Shown piece by piece: positions 12,701 to 24,499 of a stretch of 64,000 nt of DNA (its first letter is position 1; each line of letters opens with the position of its first letter). The stretch is from Hirsutella rhossiliensis. Taxonomy: Eukaryota; Ascomycota; Sordariomycetes; Hypocreales; Ophiocordycipitaceae. The position numbers and the translations under genes are program-made. The DNA is taken from the NCBI RefSeq assembly GCF_020360975.1, contig NW_025408669.1, positions 4,960,001 to 5,024,000 on the forward strand, written 5' to 3'. The notes below the pieces were generated by a model. It saw only the letters and a list, made by a program, of their open reading frames with translations, did not search any database and was not told where the DNA came from.

Positions 12701-15300
12701 AACCTAAGGAAGCTCTATACGCTTATTTATATAATTAGGGCTACTTAGTCTTAGATCGCTTAGATCTTTATAAGATCCGCTTATATACCTATGCTTATAT
12801 AAATAATAAAGCCTAGGTACTTAACCCTCTTAACCTTAAATTTATACTTATTTAGGTTAAGGTAGAGCTTATAAAGTTAAAGGCGCTTTAGGACCTTTTA
12901 TACTTTCTATATATAGTCCTTATAAGAGCCGCGTATATAGATAAGGATATTATCTATATATATAAAGGCGAACTTATTAAGGAAGTCCTAAAGTATATTA
13001 TTAATATAATACTAAAAGGTAGTAAGCGCTCTTAAGAAGCTAAAGGGCGTTATAAGCTACTTAAATAAGCTATAGCGTATATAGAACGCTGTTTTTTACT
13101 TATTACCTTTTAAGATCTATACCTTATAAAACGCTTATTTTATATTTAGCTTTATAAACTACTTTATCTTTAAGAGGTTATAAAGCGTATTTAAGATTAA
13201 GGGTAAGAGGTAGTAGTCTAGCCTTATAATTATATTTAGAGCCTTATAGTTATAATAAAACTATATCCCGCCCCTTAGTTTATATATAAATAAAACTAGC
13301 GCTCTTACTTTAAAGCTACTTATTTAAATAAAACCCTTATTTAAGAGGTCTCTTAGCGTCTTCTTTAGTACTAGTAGCTCTACGTATAATATACTATATA
13401 GCGGTCTAAATAGTATAGGTAGTTCCTACTCCTTCTTATTAGTATAAAGTATAATCCTATAGTCTACCCCTAGCTTATATAAGTTAAGCTTATTTACTTC
13501 TTAGGACTTAAATAGTAGTAGGAGGTTATAAAAGCGCTTTAGTATCTACTACTATAGCTTAGAGGGCGACTTTAGCTTCTTTATCTAAAGGGCCTTATTA
13601 ATATCTATTAAGCTAACTATATAGACCGCTATATTAGCCGCTACTTAGCCTTACCCTTACTCTACCTATTATATAGTTCTTATAAAGATAAAGGTAAGGA
13701 CTTTTTATACTAAGTATAAAGCTTATATAATTAGTCTTATACTTATAGAACTATTATTATAGCGGACCTACTATTATATAGGCCTAAACTATAGCTTCCT
13801 TTAATATAAAACTACGTATAACTCTATATATAATAACTAGGGTTTCTTAAGGATTAAGGGAAACTTTAGTTAAAGGATTATATAGGCTATAATAAGCTTA
13901 TAATAACCGTCTACTATTATAGCTAGCTATATAATACCCTTAATTACTATACCCTTTATCGTGCTTAAGGCGCCTTTTACTTACCTTAAAGCGATCTTTT
14001 TTACTAGTACTTATATCTCTTATATAAGCGCCTTATTAACTATAGTATAGTACTAGTAGCCCTTATCTATAAGGGCGGTAATAGGTAAGGAGTTATTAAT
14101 TATAACCTATATTAAAGTAAGCTCTTTTTTTATATAGGTAGATAATTCCTCCTTCTCCTTTACTAGTACTAGTAATTAAGGCTCTATAGCCTATCTTTAT
14201 TTTAAAGCTACTCTTTTTCTTTTAAGCTTAGGAGGGCAGAGTCCTCCTTATTATCTAAGGTAAAGAGTAGTTTTATCTTTACTACTTAAACTACTATAGG
14301 CCGCTTAGCTAAAAGGAAAGGGTATTTTAATATAAAGTATATAAACGCGCTATAATATAAGTAGCGGCTATTAGCCTTCTTCTTTTTAATTTCCTTACTT
14401 ATTACTTACTTTACCCGCTATTTAAAGTATAGGGTAGTATAAGGGGTAGTCGATAGCGTCTTTTACTACGTTTAGCCCGGTTTATATAAGTAGCCGATAT
14501 TAAGGTATCCTTATCTATATTAATAGCTAGTTATTTTATCTTATAAAAGGGTAGTAATCCTATCGCCGCTATATAGCGTATACTTATAAAGCTTTTAAAA
14601 ACGCAGCGTTTACTTATAGCCCTATACTACCTTTATTAACTAGCTTATATACTTACTATAGTTAGTAAGTATAGTTATAAGGATAAGTAGCTCTTATAAG
14701 GCTAGCGTAATCTAATTCTATAGCTATATAAGCTTTATACTATCTTCCTATACTATAGTCCCCGCTATCTATAAGAGCGTCTCTTTAAAATTAAGTAGGA
14801 ATTCGCTAAAGGTTTATTTATCTCTTTACTTAAGGGTCTATAGCCTATCTTATACCTTTTCTTACTCCTATTTATTACCGAATATATATATAAGGTATTA
14901 AAAGAAGTCTTATAGGTCGCGTCTACCCTTAGGGCTGCCCTTATCCTAGAATCTAAAGATCCGCTATATCTAAGGCTTTAGTAGTATATAAAGGAGCGAA
15001 TACTACGCTATATCGCGATAGCTATTTAAGCCTTATTTCTTATTAGTTATAAACTTTATTTATAGCCGGCTAAGAAAGAAGTAAAAGGACTTTAGCTTAC
15101 CGTTCTAAGTTAGCTAAGGGAGCGGCTTTTATATCTATAGTATCGCCGCCGTACCTAGCGTTATAGAGGTTATAGGGGTTAAAGCTATTCTTATAAACGG
15201 CTCCCTTAGTATAGTAAGAACCTTATCCTTCTTACTAGCTATCGCGCTTTTAATGCTTTTAGGATAGCTACGATACTTCCTATCTATTTAAGAAAGGGCG
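9800..15300 (-). pseudogene. gypsy gag-pol, RIP-inactivated, interrupted by solo LTR
   Basis: The minus strand carries the polyprotein from gag near 15,300 to the integrase end near 9,800. RT is recognisable around 13,500-13,100: a D-H-type lead-in, then GLYFILIR (for the usual GPLY-LS motif), a KGF-like block, then SASFIY for the canonical SPA-APVLFV region, and a stop-filled stretch matching the CVDYR-LN-T-K-RYPLP motif. Sequence on both sides of the solo LTR (10,513-10,989) fits an integrase C-terminal region. All frames contain many TAA/TAG stops. The assignment to Ty3/gypsy rests on RT motif order and the PPT position. Confidence 0.65.
10513..10989 (-). repeat. Solo LTR of copia family A with 5-bp target duplication
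   Basis: A 477-bp inverse-orientation copy of the family A LTR, beginning TCTCGCGAAG and ending CTTCGCGATA on the plus strand. It is flanked on both sides by ACTAT (10,508-10,512 and 10,990-10,994). No internal copia sequence is present, so this is a classic solo LTR left by LTR-LTR recombination. It interrupts the gypsy integrase region and is therefore younger than the gypsy insertion. Confidence 0.9.
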
Positions 15301-15354
15301 GAGTACTTCCTTAAAGAGGAGGCACCTTCTTTAAAGAGATATCTATTAGATCTA

Positions 15355-15561
15355 TTAGTTAATAGCTTATACTATTATAAAGTAAGTAAAGGCATATATA
15401 TAGGTACTATTTATAGGATAATATTAATAAGCTATATAGAGCTCTTTTATACGCGGCTAGCCTATATATATATATATAGGATCCGGCCCTCTATATATAA
15501 CTATATAGCTTAGGCTATAGCCTAAGCTTATAACCTATAATAGTTAAAGACTCTTATATAA
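15355..15561 (-). repeat. LTR of gypsy element (5' LTR)
   Basis: Partner of the LTR at 8,073-8,272; 207 bp because of small indels such as an extra agcttataac-like block near the end. On the minus strand it precedes gag. The right flank is GCTAGC, as at the left end of the element. Confidence 0.75.
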
Positions 15562-18500
15562 GCTAGCTTTAACTTAATAGTATTATAGGAAGTAGAAGCT
15601 ATATTAAGAGGCGGGGCCTTACCCCTTAAAGTAGCGCCTTATAGCTTAGTTTATAAGGAAGGGAGGTATACGATATATATATATATAAAGCTTAGGCTAA
15701 GGACTTAGTCGCCTTAGTTTAGACTAAACTAAAGTAAGGTAATTTTTAAGGATAGTATTAGACTAAGAGCGATTTACTTACTACTAAGGGCCGCGAGGGC
15801 TAAAGCGTTATAAGACCTAAGCGTGTTTAAACTAAAGTACTTTATAGTAATAGTAAGGGACTTTAATATCTATTACTTACTTTAAAATAAATATAATAAA
15901 ACCTTAGATAAGGCGATATAACTTATATAAAAGGTAATAAGACTATAACTTAAACTCGCTACTTTAAAAGAAAAGTATATAAGATTTTTCTATAGCTAAA
16001 GAGATAGTACTATTAACCTAGCTTAGGTAACGCTAAAGACTAAGATATAGTATACTAGGCCTAACCTAGACCTAACTAGGTTAAACTATATCCCTTAAAC
16101 TATTATACTATAGGTTAATACTTAAGCTTAAGCGCTTAAACTAGCCTTAAGGTAAAAAAAAGTAAAAGTAAAGCTAGTTAAAGCTAAGACTATATCTTAG
16201 CTAGGGCTATACTAGCTAACGCTTTAGACGCTTAAGAATATTAACTAGGACCTAGACTATATCTTCGCTACCTTAGTATAGATCGCGAAAGCTATAGTTT
16301 TATACTAAGGGCAAGTATTACTTAAGGGTAATATATAGTTTACCTTAAAGGTAAGAAGGGTAATAAGGGAGGCTAAGAGGGTAAGGAGGAAGTATAGGCG
16401 GGAAAGAAGTAAGGTAAACTAAGAAGGCCTATATAAGGCGACTATAGCTTAGAAGTAAACTATTTATAAAGTAAGGAGGGCTTACTAGCGTAAGTTCTTA
16501 AAAGAATTTAGCGCTAATAATACTAAGCTTTAAAATATAAAAAGGTAAGCTAGACTTTATAGTAAGCTATTACTAGAACCGACCTATATCCTATTACTAG
16601 TTAAGAAAGGTAAGGACTAACTAATAGAAACCTTTAAAAGAAAGGCTTAGATACTAGCCGCTAAGTTCTTCCTACTAAAGGCTAGTATAACTTAAGGGCT
16701 ACCTTAGCTAATAGCTAAAGCGACCTTTATAGTTAACTAATAAATCCGACTAGCTAATATTATAGCGGCGCTAAGTAAAATAGTAAGCTAAAAAGTAATA
16801 GGTTTAGATAGCGTCCTCTTAAGGTTTATTAAAAAGTATAGACTAGCCTTAGTCTAGTAACTAGCTATAATCTTTAATACTTATACCTAACTCTTATATT
16901 TCCTAGGCTAGTTTTATAGCGCGAACGTAGTAGTAATCTAAAAGCTAAGTAAGAAGCTAGAAGCTTATTATATAGTAAGGGGATAGAGACCTATTTCCCT
17001 CTTCCCTATAGTAGGGAAAGTACTTAAGTAGATACTAGCCTAGAAGATCGTTAGAGTAGCAGAGGTAAATAGTATCCTATTAAATAAATAAATAAGGAAT
17101 AGAAAGGAACGCTTTATAAAAGCGGCGATCTTATTAATAATAAAACTAATATATATAACCTAGGCCTATAAGGGCATTATATTATTCTTATAGCTAGATA
17201 TTAAGGGCGTATTTAATACGGTTAACTATAATAAGCTTATAAGAGAACTAAAGCTTAAGGGATACCTTAGATAGCTTATAAGCTTAATATAGAGCTTTAT
17301 AAGTAATAGAAGATTAACCCTTTACTTTAATAAAAAGAGCTTAAAACTAACTTAGGTACTAGTAAGAGTCTCTTAAGGCTCTCCTTTATCCTTAATCTTA
17401 TTTTTATACTATATAACCCCCCTATATAAAAGGCTTAGTATAATATATAGTATTTATATTATTAGCTTTACTAACGATATAAATATAGTTAATATTAGAC
17501 TTAATAAGGCTACTATAGTAGCGCGCTTTAAGGAGGCCTAGAAGGTATATATAAAGTAGGCGACTAAGTTCGCGGTTACTTTTAAACTATTAAAGAGCGA
17601 GTTAATATACTTTATATAGAGGAGATAAGTAATAATAACGCTAGTTAGCCTTAAGGCTAATATAGTAATACTAGTCTAAAAGGCCCGCCTACTAAGGGTT
17701 TAAGTATCCTAGAAATTATATTAAAAGGCATACTTAAAATAGCTTTAAGTAAAGATAAAGTACTAAACTATAGCCCTAACTAAGCTCGCGGCGTCTATAT
17801 AGGGCTATACCTTACTATACGCTAAGGAAGTCTATAATAAAGTAATCCGGTCCTTAATCTCTTATACTATAGTTATATTTTATAAGATAACGCTTATAAA
17901 AAGGAAACTATATAAGATCGCATAGGACCTAGTATAGGACTAGTTAGCTTACCTTTAAGTAGTAATAAGTACCTATCGCGCGACCTTAGTCTACTAAGTA
18001 AAAGCGGAAGTATAGGTGCCCTTAATTAACCTTTACTTAAATTAAAGAATAATAGATACCTTTTAAAAGTTAAAAGACTTAGGGCTCCTAGGCTAAATTT
18101 AACGCTTATTTAACGCGGTCGCGGATATACTTAAAAGGAGGCGACGCTAAAGAGAGAGTAGGCCTTTAGCGGCGCGACTACTTAGTAGGCCCCCCCTTAT
18201 AAAGGAGATAAGGGGGGTCCGGAGCTAGATAGGATCGGATAACCTCTTAGATAAAGCTAAGTCGCTTAAAAGGCTAAATAAGGAATAAGCCGCTTAGTAA
18301 AACGCTAAGGAAGACGCGATCTAATAATACTAAACTACCGTCTACCCTACTAACTTCCTACTATAGTTTAATAAAGCGATAACGCTAGACTACTATAAGG
18401 GCCTTCTTAAGTATATTAGTATAGTAATTACTTAGATATATATAAGAAAGATTAGGCTTAATAACTTCCTCTTTAACTAATAGGTCCTTAGTATAGTCTC

Positions 18501-18690
18501 GCTAATATATACTTATAGATAAAAATAGGATACTATTTACTATATAATAATTAACTACCTATTAATAGTAAAGGTAAGGGAGTCCCTTTTAATATAGGCC
18601 TAGGATATAGGCGATATAAGAGCGGGCCTTTAAGGGAAAAAGATAGTAGCGCCGCTAGTATAATAGTTCCTTTACTTAAGTAGGCTCTAC
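15562..18690 (+). pseudogene. Tad1-like LINE ORF2 (endonuclease-RT-C-terminal domain), RIP-inactivated
   Basis: The plus strand shows a full non-LTR retrotransposon polyprotein once RIP stops are ignored. The endonuclease end is at about 15,780-16,090 (VRDFNIYYLL for the GDFN-HH-LW motif, DSTINLA for the T-DL motif). RT is at about 16,600-17,700 (LDIKGVFNTVNYNKLI for D-SGAFD-V, SPLSLILFLYYITPLY for GSPLSPILF, and FTNDINI in place of F-DD). The thumb is at about 17,820-18,130, and the C-terminal domain at about 18,380-18,500 (IRLNNFLFN for the IGL--FLF motif common in fungal Tad-like elements). The RT active site FxDD reads FTND, a change expected from RIP. The 5' part is at 7,420-8,072, separated by a gypsy insertion. 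Confidence 0.8.
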
Positions 18691-19855
18691 TAGTTCGACC
18701 TAGCTTAAAAGCTATATATAGATAAGCCGGATAATAAAACTAAGGTTACGCTAAAGATAGAGTAGCCTTAACTAAGACTACCTTAGCTAACTACTTGTTT
18801 TATTAAAGCGACCTAAGAAAAGGGAGAGGACTTACGATAATAAGACTATAGTATTAGCTAAACCGAACTTAAACTAAGTATAAACCTCGCTACTTAAACT
18901 ATAAACTAAATAAAACTAACGAGACCTAACTAAGCTATCCTTAATAGCTATAAAATAAGACCTACTATTAAAAGACTATAACTAAATAAGACCTAACCTA
19001 AAACTAAACTAAGATAAAGCTAATAACTAGCCCTTAAACTACGACCTTAGCCTAACTTATTAGTAGTAACGTTTACCTTACTATTATAGTAGGAATAATA
19101 AGACCCCCTTAAGGTAGTATATAGGGTATAAGAGGGAGTAACCTAAGACTTATAAGGAGTATAGGGACTACTACTATTATAAGAAGCTTAATAACGGCTA
19201 GCTAGGCCCGACCTTAAACTTAAACCGGACCTAGCTTAGACGGCTAGCTTATAAGATAGAGTAATAACTAAGGTTTATACTAAGGTAAGACCTACTTTAA
19301 TAGCGGCGCGGAGGCGTTTACTATAGCCTATACTATAACTATAGATTTAATCGATATTAAGACTAGCGATAATCTTAGCTAAGACTAAACCGCGACGACT
19401 ATAAATATACTATTAAATAAAGTTAGGAGCGTTAGTAGGGTCTCTAGGCAACGTAAGATAGGGATACTTTAAGGCGGGCTCGGCGATAGAAGAACTACCG
19501 GGCTATAGCTCGGCGTTAGAGCTAATAGTAGTTTAATAGTAGCTACGGTATATACCTAAAGATATACCTACGCTAACGGTAATAGCAGCAGCTAGATACT
19601 AAAGGACGAGGGGGTCTAAGGGGAATAAAGGAAACGAAAAAGTACTAAGTAAGGCAAGGTAAAAGCAAAGAGGGCTAAAAAGGTATATTAGTAAAAGAGG
19701 ATATAAAAGAAGATATCGATGCTAATAATAAAAGAAGAAGATAATGCTAATACTATTTACTAGCTAAGGAGGAAAGGAGACCTTTTTTATAGACCGAATT
19801 TTCCCTCCTTCTTCCTTAGATAAATAGGGGCTAAGGGATTATCTAATTAAGAAGA
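18691..19855. other. Unassigned RIPped sequence (possible LINE 3' region)
   Basis: No recognisable coding motif. The first part (18,700-19,450) is rich in ctaac/aactaag words. The end (19,600-19,800) is purine-rich with aag/gaag runs, which may be the 3' UTR of the LINE. I cannot see a poly(A) or a target duplication. Confidence 0.4.
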
Positions 19856-19859
19856 GGGC

Positions 19860-20700
19860 TAGCTAGAGACTCTACTAAGGATCCTACTAAGGATCCTACT
19901 AAGGACCCTACTAAGGACCCTACTAAAGACTTTACTACGCGGGCTATATATTCCTTAGGGTATAGATGCCCCCGTTAAAGTAGGTAATAAGGCGGGATCC
20001 TATACTAGCTTTAAGGCGACTATAGGTATAGGGATAGCGGCGGACTCCCTAGCCTTACCCTTAGATAGAGCCTTAGACGTAATAGCCGCCTTACCCTTAC
20101 CTTTGCCCTTGCCCTTCCCTTTATTAAAAGGGGCTAGGGCCGGACTAAGCCTAAGAAGATTAAAACTATTATTATCCTTACTATTATAGTTATTACTAGT
20201 AATAGGATAGAAATAGTTAGTAAGATCGTTAACCGTTATAAGAGTCTTTTAAGTAACTAAGAGTAACTTAGGCCTAACTTAAGCTAAGGTCTTAATAGTA
20301 TCGCTAAACTTACTTAGGTGCTTCTTTAAGGACTTATATATATAGTAGGTATTATCTATAAAATAAGTAAAAGCTAAAGTAAGCGTCTTAATATTCTTAG
20401 CGACTATAGCCGGACTAAGGGTAAACTCGCTTAATACGCTCTTACCCTTAGCGGTAGGGGCCTTTTAACTAATATAAATATAAGTTTCTAGGGCAGCGTA
20501 GTAAAAGCGCTCTTATACTAAGCCCTTAATAAGGGAGGGGTAGTTAACCTTAGATTAAGCTTAGTAAAAGGCATAAGCGGCCTCCTTACCTTTAAAGGTA
20601 ATCTAGAATATAGATTAGCACTAAACTTAGACCGTACTATAGTAGGACGGGGTTACTTACCTAGTAATAAGACTAGTTAAAGTTAGCGTAAGTAATATAC
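19860..20700 (-). pseudogene. Minus-strand ORF relic with Lys-Gly run and peptide repeat, unknown
   Basis: On the minus strand from about 20,600 to 19,870 one frame stays open over roughly 240 codons, except for TAA/TAG codons that RIP would make from Gln. It reads AAYAFY, later YYAALETYIYIS and VLSEFTLSPAIVAKNIK, then a (KG)n run at about 20,125-20,095. At the end it enters the 12-bp tandem repeat, which encodes repeating L-S-R-V/I units. A minus-strand TATA plus CT-rich leader lies upstream near 21,000-21,130. The first half has a gag-like feel (a helical segment followed by a basic run), so it may belong to an LTR element or to LINE ORF1, but I do not recognise it. Confidence 0.45.
19872..19931. 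repeat. 12-bp tandem repeat, five units
   Basis: Five consecutive copies of ctactaaggatc or variants (ctactaaggacc, ctactaaagact). The 12-bp period keeps a minus-strand reading frame, giving an LSRV/LSRI tetrapeptide repeat at the end of the ORF relic at 19,860-20,700. Confidence 0.9.
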
Positions 20701-21019
20701 GCTTTAGCTTTTATAGCTAGTAAAGTTAGTAAAAAAAAAGGTATTAAAGGTAGGACTAGCCTAGGAAAGGACTAGGACTAATACTTATAAGACTAGTTTT
20801 AATAGCTAGTAAAGGGCTTATAGGTAAGCTTATTAGTAAGGCGCTTAATATATATAAAATATAAGATAGAGCGCTTTAATCCCGCTATAATAGTAACTTT
20901 CTTATAAGGAAGGGGTTTTATAAGAAGCGAACCGCTACTACCTAAGTTAGCTTCCTAGTTAGATATTATAATACGATTATAAATAAACTTAATATAGTAT
21001 TAGAGAGATCTAAGATATA

Positions 21020-21135
21020 GAGATAGAGTAAGTAAGGAATTAAGGCTTATAAAAAAGATAGTAAATAGAGAAGTAAAGGGAGGTAAGAACGAAACTAAGG
21101 GGAGAGGGTAGGTATATATATATATAAGCTAGGCG
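21020..21135 (-). promoter_or_regulatory. Possible minus-strand promoter: TATA run plus CT-rich leader
   Basis: Read on the minus strand, a TATATATATATA run at about 21,113-21,125 is followed by pyrimidine-rich sequence down to about 21,060. The layout mirrors the one at 8,568-8,632 and points toward the minus-strand ORF relic. Support is positional only. Confidence 0.3.
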
Positions 21136-21645
21136 CGCGTAATTAGTAACTACGCGCTAGACGGTAAATATAAGCCGCCGCGCCCTTAATTAAAAAGTCG
21201 CGTAGCTAGATAGGAACCGATTTTTAATTAGTAGAGCTAGCTAACCGAATTTTAATTAGCCGGCCCTACCTAGGAGCGACCTATACTAGCGCCCGGCCTA
21301 GGAACCGGATATTACTTGCCCTACTAACTAATAGACCGATAAGCTAACGCGGCCGCGGCTACGCGGTAGTAACGCGGAAGCTATAAAGAATAGAGGCGCC
21401 TATAAGTCGGGCCCTTAAAGAGAGACTACTACCTATAACCCTAGGCCTAGGCTAGCGAGCCCGGGCCGCGGCCGCTTAAGATAGTAGCGGCTATAGCCTA
21501 AGAGGGCTTACGCTAAAGTATAAATATATAAGAGAAGCCCGCGGTAGCTAGCGTAAATTTTATATATACTACTACTATAACCTTATTTAAGGCGGACCTA
21601 TACTAAAAGAGGGGAGGGTTTTCCCTTAGGCACTTTAGTTTTTCC
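21136..21645. other. Unassigned, GC-richer RIPped segment
   Basis: A moderately GC-rich stretch with many intact CpG words (gcgcgcg, cgcggccgcgg) but still almost no CpA/TpG. No ORF or repeat partner was found in the window. It may be the upstream part of the element that carries the minus-strand ORF at 19,860-20,700. Confidence 0.4.
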
Positions 21646-21649
21646 CTTT

Positions 21650-22720
21650 TATTTAATACCGAAGTTCTAAATACCTCTAGCTAGGTCCTTAGTATAATCT
21701 TAATAATAATAATAGCTTTTTACTACTTTAAGAAGTTTAAGATAGAATAATATAATATAAAATATTATTTATATATATAATCCTATACTAAGAAGTTTAT
21801 TACTAGCTTTTACTAGGATTCTTAATTCCTAGGCTATACTTAAAGCTATTAAAAGTACTATATAGGCTTTATATCTCCTTAAAGTTATAGTTTAAAGAGA
21901 TATTTAGTTTCTTTACTAAACTAAGAGCTTAGTAGCTAGTAAAAGACGCTTATATAATAGTCTATAAGGGTATTATTATTTTTATCTTTATAGATAATAT
22001 CGTTATAATATATCTTAAAAGGTAGAAATAAGATTAAGAATAGCTATATAAGGCTATTATAAAGGAATATACTATTATATATATAAGAGAGCTATACTAG
22101 TTCCTTAGTATTAAGATTATTAAGGATAAGGCTCTTAAAAAGATATAGCTCTTATAAGCTTTTTATATTTTTAAGACCGTAAAGAAATATTATATCCTTA
22201 ATAATAATATCCTTTATAAGCCTAAGATCCTACTAATAATAAAAGAGCTCGTCCTTTATAAAAAGTAAGCTTTAAAGGAAGAGATATATAAATATATCTC
22301 TTTAATTAAGTCGTTTATTTATCTAGTAATTTATACTAAGTTAGATATTATATTTATAACTAGAAAGCTAGCTTAATATAATTATAACTTTAGGCCGCGC
22401 TATAAGTATAAAGTATATAAGTACTTAGCTTACCTTTATTATATAAGAGACCGCTATATTTACTTTATAGCGATAAACTTAATAAGGCGGCTAATATATA
22501 TATTTAACTCCTTATATACTAATAACTTAAAGACTAAGAAGTCTTTATAAGGATATATATTTATATTCCTTAGTAAGCTAATTAATTAGAAAGCTACTAA
22601 GTAAGCTATTATAGTAATATCCTTTATAAAAGCTAAATTATTAGTACCTTTATAAATAGCTAAAGAATAAGTAGTATTTAGCTAGCTAATTAAGGAGCTT
22701 AGTAAAAGTTAAGATAGCTT
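21650..22720 (+). pseudogene. Ty1/copia RT-RNase H fragment, RIP-inactivated
   Basis: The plus strand reads GIIIFIFIDNIVIIYLKR near 21,968-22,020, the copia RT active-site block with the second D of YVDD changed. It is followed by a LIKSFIYLVIYTKLDIIF block (canonical SL-Y-A--TRPDI) at about 22,300-22,350, KLINWKATK (the 'DW-A-KQ' region) near 22,570, and an RNase H-like end. Family A sequences elsewhere in the window differ clearly, so this is a third copia lineage. No LTRs or 5' half are visible here, so it is a fragment. Confidence 0.7.
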
Positions 22721-23662
22721 ATATACTTCTAAAAATAGTAGTCTTAGCCTACTATATTTAGTAGTTACCTTATTAAGTAATCTTCAGCCCTTTTATCTAT
22801 ACTACTTCTACGTCGCTTATAAAAGTTTAGTCTTTATTTAAGTATCCGCTATATACTATTTATATTCTTATTATCTCCCTTTATATACTAACTTAGGTAT
22901 CCTTTTTAGCTACTCTTTACTTCGCTTAGTATAGCTATAGTAGTATAATAAGACCTATACTAGCTACTACGCTTAGGGTTTTATTCTCTATTCTTAATAT
23001 CTTTACTATAAAACTACTACTAGCTTAAAACTTATTTATATCTTATAGGCTTAAATAACTTTAGCTACGCCGCTAGCTTTAGCTACCGTCCCCTTTCCTA
23101 GCTATAGGATTAGCTACTAAAATAGTATAGCGGATATAATATAATTAGATATACTTTAGGTTAGCTACTTAAAATTACTTAACTAAGTAAAACTATATTA
23201 TAAGTAATAGCTTAATTTCCTTTTATAAATAAAAGTAGCTAGGTACTATAAAAGCTAACTTTATATATTAACGTTAACGTTTCTTTATATATTATTTTCG
23301 CCTCTCTTAGAACTATAGATTAACTAAGGAAGGTCTATTAATATAAAACTAACCTAGTAAAAGGAATAAGCGCGAATATTTACTCTTTAGCTAATATTAA
23401 GTACTAAGGTAAGGAGTCCTTATTAATATTAATATTAATCGCGGTGCTTAATCTTAAGGATACTTCCTAAGAATATAAGATAGTAGAAATATAATAGCCT
23501 TTAACGCTAACCTAAAGTTAATAGTTAACTAGGTAATAACCCCTTCCCCCCCTTAAATAGTAGGGATCTTTATTAGTCTTATATTACCTTAGCTAAGAAG
23601 TAGCTTATTTTCTTACTTAAGTCTATCCTATTAATAAATAGATAGTTACTCTAAGCTTATTT
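22721..23662. other. Unassigned RIPped sequence
   Basis: AT-rich sequence with RIP signature between the copia fragment and the left target duplication of the next copia element. It could include the 3' LTR of the copia fragment, but no partner copy exists in the window. No coding motif recognised. Confidence 0.4.
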
Positions 23663-23667
23663 TTATT

Positions 23668-24235
23668 TCTAAAGGTATATAAGTAAAAGCGGAATTTTAG
23701 GAAATTAAGGGATTATATAAGACTATAAAATAAAGGGGAAGAAGGAGTATAAGGTAGGATTTTTAATAGAATTTATTAGTAATATATTAGTATATAGAAG
23801 AGGTGTTTAAGTTAATAATTCTCTTTCTATCTACTAGCGGATATACTATCTTATATAGATAATTATAGCTAAATAGAAGAACCTTTTAGGACTAGATTTA
23901 AGCTGCTATATAGCCCTAAGACTAAGGGATTTAGTAATACCTCGAGTATATTAAGAAGTATCTTAGTTCTACTAATATTTATATTTAAAGGAGGTTAGTC
24001 GTGCTAGTATTCTTAAGAGGTCTTAGCTAGTATTCTAAGCTAGCTCTATTTCTTCGATTCCCGATTATATAATAACCGGCAACCCGTTTAATATATAATA
24101 ATATATAAAATAATAAGCGATTCTTACTTTATAATATAGGATTTTATCTATAATTAGTATACTACTTATTAGCTTATATAATCGGGAGAGTATATTATAG
24201 CTACTTTATTTATAGTAGGAACACCGTTCCTTATA
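23668..24235 (-). repeat. copia family B 3' LTR
   Basis: 568 bp, nearly identical to 35,236-35,803. Plus-strand termini are TCTAAAGG and CCTTATA. The sequence near the end contains GGAACACCGTTCC, a short palindrome (GGAAC-ACC-GTTCC) that is also kept, with one change, in the other copy. Confidence 0.9.
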
Positions 24236-24499
24236 GCCTCCCTTAAAGAGTAGATTTATATACTCTTTACTAATTTATTTATAATAGTATATATATAGGT
24301 AAAAACCTAATTTAGGAAAACTATTCTTATACCTTAATAGGATATATAAAACCTATTCTTTCTTAGGAAAAGAAATCCTTAGGTATATACTAATAGAAAA
24401 ACCTATAGTAGGAAAAATCTATAGTTATAATAATTATTTATAGGATAACCTTATATAAAGTAAAACCTATTATTACTAGGAAAATCTTAATAGATAAAA

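Larger units (their letters stand above)
8073..15561 (-). mobile_element. Ty3/gypsy retrotransposon inserted in a LINE, RIP-inactivated
   Basis: This is a 7.5-kb element with direct repeats of about 200 bp at both ends (8,073-8,272 and 15,355-15,561). The flanks share GCTAGC (8,067-8,072 and 15,562-15,567), a probable target-site duplication; five of these six bases would be the usual gypsy length. The orientation is minus: a pyrimidine run, taccctccttt, at 8,273-8,283 is the complement of the polypurine tract beside the 3' LTR, and pol reads on the minus strand. A solo copia LTR sits inside at 10,513-10,989. Unusually, the segment between the pol end and the 3' LTR (8,300-9,800) carries a separate plus-strand ORF relic. 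Confidence 0.8.

Noticed and set aside
19872..19931. Tandem repeat considered as a CRISPR-like or centromeric array
   Set aside because: Units are contiguous 12-mers without spacers, only five copies, and fit a coding repeat.
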